A stretch of DNA of 9,118 nucleotides from an uncultured Clostridia bacterium (lineage in GTDB: Bacteria > Bacillota > Clostridia > TANB77 > UBA1234), in assembly GCA_947624765.1 (NCBI GenBank), contig CANQLS010000050.1, forward strand, positions 1 to 9,118, in the 5' to 3' direction. The position numbers and the translations under genes are program-made. Positions 6,496 to 9,118 of the stretch are shown here, piece by piece. Each line of letters opens with the position of its first letter. Within the stretch, counting starts at the first letter, position 1. A model generated the notes under the pieces. The model saw nothing but the letters and a program-made list of their open reading frames with translations, had not been told where the DNA came from and did not search any database.

Positions 6496-6522
6496 TTGAA
6501 AATACCTAAAATATGTTATAAT
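6496..6522 (+). promoter_or_regulatory. Promoter of the GNAT-like operon
   Basis: A perfect TATAAT (6517-6522) has an extended -10 TG (6514-6515), which compensates for a short 15-base spacer to TTGAAA (6496-6501). Confidence 0.6.
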
Positions 6523-6580
6523 AAATAAAAAGAATGAATTTCGCAATATAATGTTGCAAAATTTAAAAGGAGAAGATTAT

Positions 6581-7366
6581 ATGGATCTAAGGAAAATAGA
6601 AAATATAGATGAAATCCAAGAACTGGTTAAACAATGTCGCTTTATCGATAATGCTCTTGATACAGATGTATATGCTTTATTTGACATTGATGACCCTAAG
6701 ACTGTTTTTACATTAAAAAGAATTGGTGATTATATGCAACCAATATCAACAGCTAGACAATTAGATTTTGAAACAAAAATTGATGCACAAGGACATGGAT
6801 ATGCAACAGCAGGTTTTGAAAGAATGTTAGAAGAAATAAATAATAGAAAAGATATAAGTGAAGTATACATAGATGCTGCAAATCCACTTTCAGCTAGGAT
6901 AGCAGAAAGATTTGGACTTGAAAGTTCAGAGCTTGGAAGATATGTTATTCAAAATCCAAACTTTGATATTAACTATGAAACAGTATGTAATATGATTAAA
7001 ACTGGTGTCGATGAAAAATCAATAAGAGACTTTTGTGAAACAAATGGTTTGTCTATTTCTCAAATTGATAAATGGCTTGCAATACAAAAGGATTTACCAA
7101 AAATAGAACCGAAAAATAATGAAATTCCAACATTTACACCTCCTGCGGATACAGATAGAAGTGATGAAGAACCTTATATTCAAAGTGAACAAAATTTTCA
7201 AATAAATGAATTTGGTGAGATAGTTCGCCCATCTCAACCAACTAGATTACAAGCACTTGCCGAGCATAAACATTATCTAGAATCTATCTTAAAGCAAAGA
7301 CAATTTACATTGAATGAAATTGAATCGCATGGACAAGTTAAGAGGAGAGAAAACTATGAAAAATAG
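6581..7366 (+). CDS. GNAT-like N-terminal domain protein of unknown function
   Basis: A 261-residue cytoplasmic protein. Residues about 60-125 look like the core of a GNAT acetyltransferase: DAQGHGYAT (68-76) fits the acetyl-CoA-binding Q/RxxGxG/A loop, followed by a helix, a strand (EVYIDA) and NPLSARIAERFGLE (101-114), the usual last GNAT motif. The domain seems shorter than a full GNAT, so activity is uncertain. Residues about 130-170 are helical, 175-205 low-complexity acidic/proline linker, and QINEFGEIVRP (207-217) is a short motif before a helical C-terminus. ATG 6581 is chosen over an in-frame ATG at 6551 because AAAAGGAG (6565-6572) is spaced for 6581. The stop overlaps the next gene by 11 bases, so the two are translationally coupled. 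Substrate unknown. Confidence 0.75.
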   Translation: MDLRKIENIDEIQELVKQCRFIDNALDTDVYALFDIDDPKTVFTLKRIGDYMQPISTARQLDFETKIDAQGHGYATAGFERMLEEINNRKDISEVYIDAANPLSARIAERFGLESSELGRYVIQNPNFDINYETVCNMIKTGVDEKSIRDFCETNGLSISQIDKWLAIQKDLPKIEPKNNEIPTFTPPADTDRSDEEPYIQSEQNFQINEFGEIVRPSQPTRLQALAEHKHYLESILKQRQFTLNEIESHGQVKRRENYEK

Positions 7367-7712
7367 TAAAGATTTGGAAAGCAGAAATTTTGTTTCTAAA
7401 TTAAAATCATGGATATATCATTTGTTTAAGAAGGACGTTTGTTGTGAACCTTCAATGGATAATGAAGATTTAAGTAATATACAAAATTCAGAAGTAGAGG
7501 CCACTAAAAATTTTTTGAATGAATATAAAATGAAAAGTGATAAAAGAAAATATTTACTAGATTTGCAAAAAAAATTTGAGTCCAAGTTAATTTTAGAAAA
7601 GGACATTAATAGTGAAGATCAAAAGGCATTGGAGTTGCTCTATATGGAACAAATTAATGAACTAAAGAGAAGCATAAGTTCAGTCGAATACAGGATAAAA
7701 AAATATAATTAA
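7356..7712 (+). CDS. Small charged coiled-coil protein, function unknown
   Basis: A 118-residue protein with no recognised catalytic motif. An amphipathic stretch near the start (SKLKSWIYHLFKK, 14-26) could touch the membrane surface. Two cysteines follow (CC, 29-30), then a long helical, Lys/Glu-rich region (about 48-116) with coiled-coil character and a LLDLQKKFES...DINSEDQKALELLYMEQI pattern that I have seen in uncharacterised Clostridia proteins but cannot name. The start at 7356 is set by AGAGGAGAG (7341-7349); an in-frame ATG at 7314 lies deep in the upstream gene and lacks a site. It overlaps the GNAT-like gene by 11 bases, so it is the second gene of that operon and probably a partner in the same process. 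Confidence 0.75.
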   Translation: MKNSKDLESRNFVSKLKSWIYHLFKKDVCCEPSMDNEDLSNIQNSEVEATKNFLNEYKMKSDKRKYLLDLQKKFESKLILEKDINSEDQKALELLYMEQINELKRSISSVEYRIKKYN

Positions 7713-7729
7713 TTTTTTAATTAGACTAA

Positions 7730-7903
7730 AGAAAAAATGAGATTCAAATCGGTAAATTTTATGATAGCTTAACTAGAAGAAAACAAATAGAAAAAATATA
7801 TAAAGTTGCTCGTCTAGTTGCATTAGGTCAAATTGCTTTATATGTTTTATATATTTTGATTATATTTTTTCAGAGTATTGATATTTTCTGGGGTTTTATT
7901 TAA
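7730..7903 (+). pseudogene. Possible frameshifted small membrane-protein gene
   Basis: An open frame of 57 codons without a usual start codon encodes a credible peptide: a basic stretch (KFYDSLTRRKQIEKIYK) and then a strongly hydrophobic helix (ALYVLYILIIFF) ending SIDIFWGFI. The only nearby ATG (7737) is one base out of frame and stops after 11 codons. One extra A near 7742 would join it to this frame and give a 54-residue single-pass protein. No good ribosome-binding site is visible. It lies 17 bases after the coiled-coil gene and before the next terminator, so it may be the decayed third gene of the operon, a sequencing error, or chance. Confidence 0.4.
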
Positions 7904-7936
7904 TTGTTTTTTGTTGCTATAATTTGCATTAAAAAG

Positions 7937-7970
7937 TAACATCCTATCAATGATAAGATGTTAGATTTTT
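7937..7970 (+). terminator. Terminator of the GNAT-like operon
   Basis: TAACATC (7937-7943) pairs with GATGTTA (7957-7963); the upper stem continues as TATCA/TGATA with one mismatch. It is followed by GATTTTT. No other hairpin closes this operon after 7712. Confidence 0.65.
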
Positions 7971-8056
7971 GTTAAAAACTATTGAAATTGGCTTAAATTT
8001 ATGTTACTATAATATTACAAAAATGTTACATCAATGTTTCATTTGTGTTATATTTA

Positions 8057-8088
8057 TTGACAAAAGATAATATATTATTGTATATAAT
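8057..8088 (+). promoter_or_regulatory. Promoter of the candidate antisense RNA
   Basis: A consensus TTGACA (8057-8062) is followed by overlapping -10 candidates: TATATA at 8081 (18-base spacer) or TATAAT at 8083 (20-base spacer). Transcription would start near 8092-8096, with no open frame following. Confidence 0.6.
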
Positions 8089-8124
8089 AAATATAAAGTA
8101 AAGGAAAGAGTCAAAGCTCTTTCC
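8086..8124 (-). terminator. Terminator of the membrane-peptide mRNA
   Basis: On the minus strand GGAAAGAG/CTCTTTCC (8124-8117 with 8110-8103) forms a perfect 8-bp stem, followed by U-rich TTTACTTTATATTT. It lies just past the peptide stop codon. The same inverted repeat forms the first hairpin of the antisense RNA on the other strand. Confidence 0.6.
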
Positions 8125-8135
8125 CACGTGTGCCT

Positions 8136-8312
8136 TTAAGAATGCTTATTCTGCCCTGAGTTAGCATTCTTTTTCTTTATGTATTTAACTATACTAATAG
8201 TTAAAATAATAAAGAAAATCCACTGCACTAAGCCAGCCATACTATTTATAAGTATAGCCATTTCCAGTGGCTCTGTTTTATCAGTGCCGACTGTAAGGCT
8301 CATCTCCATCAT
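8136..8312 (-). CDS. 58-residue single-pass membrane peptide, candidate type I toxin
   Basis: A short gene with a strong ribosome-binding site (GAGGTG, 8325-8320) seven bases before ATG 8312; a second ATG follows directly. The peptide has a polar N-terminus (MMEMSLTVGTDKTEPLE), a hydrophobic helix at about 18-43 (GLVQWIFFIILTISIVKYI) and a basic, polar tail (KKKNANSGQNKHS). This shape is shared by small membrane toxins of type I systems (Fst, TxpA, BsrG and the Clostridioides peptides), though I do not recognise the sequence as a known family. Context supports the call: a long structured leader, a convergent antisense RNA over the 3' end, and direct repeats linking the antisense RNA to the leader. 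In the cell it would insert into the cytoplasmic membrane. A non-toxic small membrane protein remains possible. Confidence 0.7.
   Translation of the reverse strand: MMEMSLTVGTDKTEPLEMAILINSMAGLVQWIFFIILTISIVKYIKKKNANSGQNKHS
8138..8178 (+). terminator. Terminator of the antisense RNA
   Basis: A perfect 9-bp stem (8138-8146 with 8163-8171) and 16-base loop are followed by TTTTCTTT. The hairpin lies inside the 3' codons of the opposing gene and constrains them. Confidence 0.65.
8149..8171 (+). repeat. Direct repeat, antisense-RNA copy
   Basis: TTCTGCCCTG followed directly by AGTTAGCATTCTT. The second copy at 8328-8357 has TTCTGCC, TG and then AGTTAGCATTCTT, with seven extra bases (TGGCACAT region) between the blocks. 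The 13-base block is identical in both. Confidence 0.75.
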
Positions 8313-8440
8313 ATGTTGTCACCTCTTTTCTGCCTGTGGCACATAGTTAGCATTCTTGATTAACAAAAATGCTAATCAATATGCCACGTAACCACGAAGC
8401 TACATTGCGAGGTTTCTTAAAAACACTAATTAAATATTAT
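8313..8440 (-). promoter_or_regulatory. Structured 5' leader of the membrane-peptide mRNA
   Basis: The leader forms a hairpin across 8336-8387: an outer 6-bp stem (GTGGCA/TGCCAC) and an inner 8-bp stem (AATGCTAA at 8368-8375 with TTAGCATT at 8347-8354). An alternative 7-bp stem, TTGATTA (8356-8362) with TAATCAA (8373-8379), competes with the inner stem. The leader segment AAGAATGCT (minus strand, 8357-8349) can also pair with AGCATTCTT at the mRNA's own 3' end (8146-8138), a possible 5'-3' lock like those of hok-type mRNAs. Competing folds next to the ribosome-binding site suggest translational control. Confidence 0.55.
8328..8357 (+). repeat. Direct repeat, toxin-leader copy
   Basis: Partner of 8149-8171, in the same orientation. 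It ends three bases from the ribosome-binding site of the peptide gene. Antisense RNA made from the first copy could therefore base-pair right up to the Shine-Dalgarno sequence. Confidence 0.75.
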
Positions 8441-8484
8441 CAAATATGTTTATATTATGCAAGTAAATTTTAACTTTTTGTCAA
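8434..8484 (-). promoter_or_regulatory. Promoter region of the membrane-peptide gene
   Basis: Two overlapping candidates on the minus strand: TTGCAT (8462-8457) with a 17-base spacer to TAATAT (8439-8434), and a consensus TTGACA (8484-8479) with a 19-base spacer to CATAAT (8459-8454). Either gives a leader of more than 100 bases. Confidence 0.5.
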
Positions 8485-8589
8485 TTTATGGTGTATGCTA
8501 AATAATATAGAAAAAATTACTTGTTAATGCTACACAGAGTGGTTATTTTTTATTTTACCTAAAAATGTCCTTAAAAAATATTTATTAGA

Positions 8590-8637
8590 AAAACAAAAAA
8601 ATCTTGCAATTAATAATGCTTTATTAATTGCAAGATT
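8590..8637 (-). terminator. Terminator of tRNA-Gly
   Basis: A perfect 17-bp stem (8600-8616 with 8621-8637) closes on a tetraloop. On the minus strand it is followed by a T-run and then TGTTTTTC. It begins three bases after the tRNA's CCA end. Confidence 0.9.
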
Positions 8638-8640
8638 CGT

Positions 8641-8714
8641 TGGAGCGGGTAGCGGGAATCGAACCCGCACAATCAGCTTGGAAGGCTGAGATTCTACCAT
8701 TGAACTACACCCGC
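8641..8714 (-). tRNA. tRNA-Gly (TCC)
   Basis: The minus strand gives acceptor GCGGGTG/TACCCGC (one G-U), anticodon stem TCAGC/GCTGA around CTTCCAA (anticodon TCC), T-stem GCGGG/CCCGC with loop TTCGATT, discriminator T and encoded CCA. All stems pair. It is monocistronic, with its own promoter and terminator. Confidence 0.96.
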
Positions 8715-8734
8715 ATCGCTATCGGACATTTTTT

Positions 8735-8763
8735 ATTATAACAACACTCTTAGTCGATGTCAA
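8735..8763 (-). promoter_or_regulatory. Consensus promoter of tRNA-Gly
   Basis: On the minus strand TTGACA (8763-8758), a 17-base spacer and TATAAT (8740-8735) match the consensus perfectly, with an extended -10 TG. Confidence 0.9.
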
Positions 8764-8792
8764 GAAAAATTTTAAAAAATATTGTTCGGTTG

Positions 8793-9041
8793 TCATTTTT
8801 TACATTTTATTACATTAAAACCAGCCTTTTTATCTAAGATTTCTACATTACTAAATAGTTCTTTTAAATATTTTATTGTACTAGGAGCTCCATGTTTTTT
8901 GTTGATAACTAAATAAAATTTTCCGTTCTCATTTAAATGATTTTGAGATTCGCTATATATTTTATATGTTACTTCTTTTCCAGCCCTAATTGGTGGATTT
9001 GTTACTATAATATCATATTTTTTATTAATATTTTGAAAACC
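8793..9041 (-). pseudogene. Truncated YbxB/RsmC-type class I methyltransferase, C-terminal fragment
   Basis: About 82 codons ending at TGA (8795-8793) encode the C-terminal part of a SAM-dependent methyltransferase of the RsmC/YbxB group, which in E. coli methylates G1207 of 16S rRNA. Recognition rests on YDIIVTNPPIRAGK, containing the catalytic NPP motif and the family's IRAGK extension, then LNENGKFYLVINKKHGAPS. The reading frame meets a TAA at 9050-9048, and no start codon lies between. Family members are roughly 200 residues, so more than half, including the SAM-binding glycine motif, is missing. The break falls at about 9041-9047, and the sequence beyond is unrelated. The fragment cannot be an active enzyme. 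It may result from insertion, deletion or an assembly join near the window edge. Confidence 0.8.
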
Positions 9042-9077
9042 CGGAACTTAAACACTTTTGAATAATTAAAATTAAGC

Positions 9078-9104
9078 TAACCATTGTAAATGGTTAATTT
9101 TTTT
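9078..9104 (+). terminator. Plus-strand terminator of unknown gene
   Basis: TAACCATT (9078-9085), a GTA loop and AATGGTTA (9089-9096) are followed by a run of seven T (9098-9104). No plus-strand gene is visible upstream except short frame tails ending at 9062-9065, directly beyond the methyltransferase break. It probably belongs to the piece of DNA joined there. Confidence 0.65.
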
Positions 9105-9118
9105 GTCAAATTTTTTAA

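Larger units (their letters stand above)
8095..8178 (+). ncRNA. Candidate antisense RNA (type I antitoxin)
   Basis: About 84 bases between a promoter and a terminator with no start codon or coding potential. Two stem-loops are predicted: GGAAAGAG/CTCTTTCC (8103-8124) and AAGAATGCT/AGCATTCTT (8138-8171), the latter followed by TTTTCTTT as terminator. The RNA runs convergently into the 3' end of the membrane-peptide gene at 8136-8312 and is fully complementary to its last codons and 3' tail. Its segment AGTTAGCATTCTT (8159-8171) is also repeated at 8345-8357, so the same RNA can pair with the peptide mRNA's leader beside the ribosome-binding site. The 5' end is approximate, and expression is inferred from signals only. 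Confidence 0.6.

Noticed and set aside
6551..6580. ATG start ten codons upstream for the GNAT-like protein
   Set aside because: The strong AAAAGGAG site lies inside this extension and is spaced for ATG 6581.
7915..7923. Extended -10 (TGCTATAAT) as a promoter
   Set aside because: It lacks a -35 and would start a transcript that runs straight into the terminator at 7937.

Overview
The window is strongly AT-rich, with dense Shine-Dalgarno sites (AGGAG, AAAGG), consensus sigma-A-type promoters, and a VanW/G5 envelope protein, a SinR-like regulator and a YbxB/RsmC-type methyltransferase remnant. Together with the tRNA-His/tRNA-Gln pair this suggests a low-GC Bacillota chromosome, most likely a gut Clostridia lineage. 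The taxonomic call is inference from style and families; no marker gene is present.

Layout. (1) 1-1147: a minus-strand XRE regulator with a C-terminal S24 (LexA/CI-like) domain faces away from a tiny plus-strand XRE regulator. About 300 bp separate them and hold promoters and several operator-like repeats: a CI/Cro-style arrangement with no phage genes nearby. (2) 1198-2983: a terminator, a promoter and a membrane-anchored VanW protein with a G5 domain and Pro-rich tail. (3) 2982-3229: a large imperfect palindromic repeat immediately after the vanW stop codon. Its terminal sequence recurs just after the stop codon of the first regulator (47-77). (4) 3254-3513: a tRNA-His/tRNA-Gln operon with consensus promoter, 5' leader hairpin and terminator. 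(5) 3578-6331: an orphan hybrid histidine kinase on the minus strand with its own promoter and terminator. (6) 6496-7970: a two-gene operon (GNAT-like protein of unknown role plus a small coiled-coil protein), a possible frameshifted membrane-peptide gene, and a terminator. (7) 8057-8484: the most interesting locus. A 58-codon membrane peptide gene on the minus strand is opposed by a convergent short plus-strand RNA. Direct repeats link the antisense RNA to the toxin leader, and each transcript has its own terminator hairpin. This is the architecture of a type I toxin-antitoxin system, closest in layout to the fst/par locus. (8) 8590-8763: tRNA-Gly(TCC) with perfect promoter and terminator. 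(9) 8793-9118: the C-terminal part of a YbxB/RsmC-type methyltransferase, cut off abruptly, followed by a plus-strand terminator of unknown ownership.

The main genes look like separate transcription units rather than one pathway. The regulators, the kinase and the VanW protein all concern sensing or the envelope, but nothing in the sequence ties them together. The window edges cut a repeat copy (left) and whatever disrupts the methyltransferase (right).
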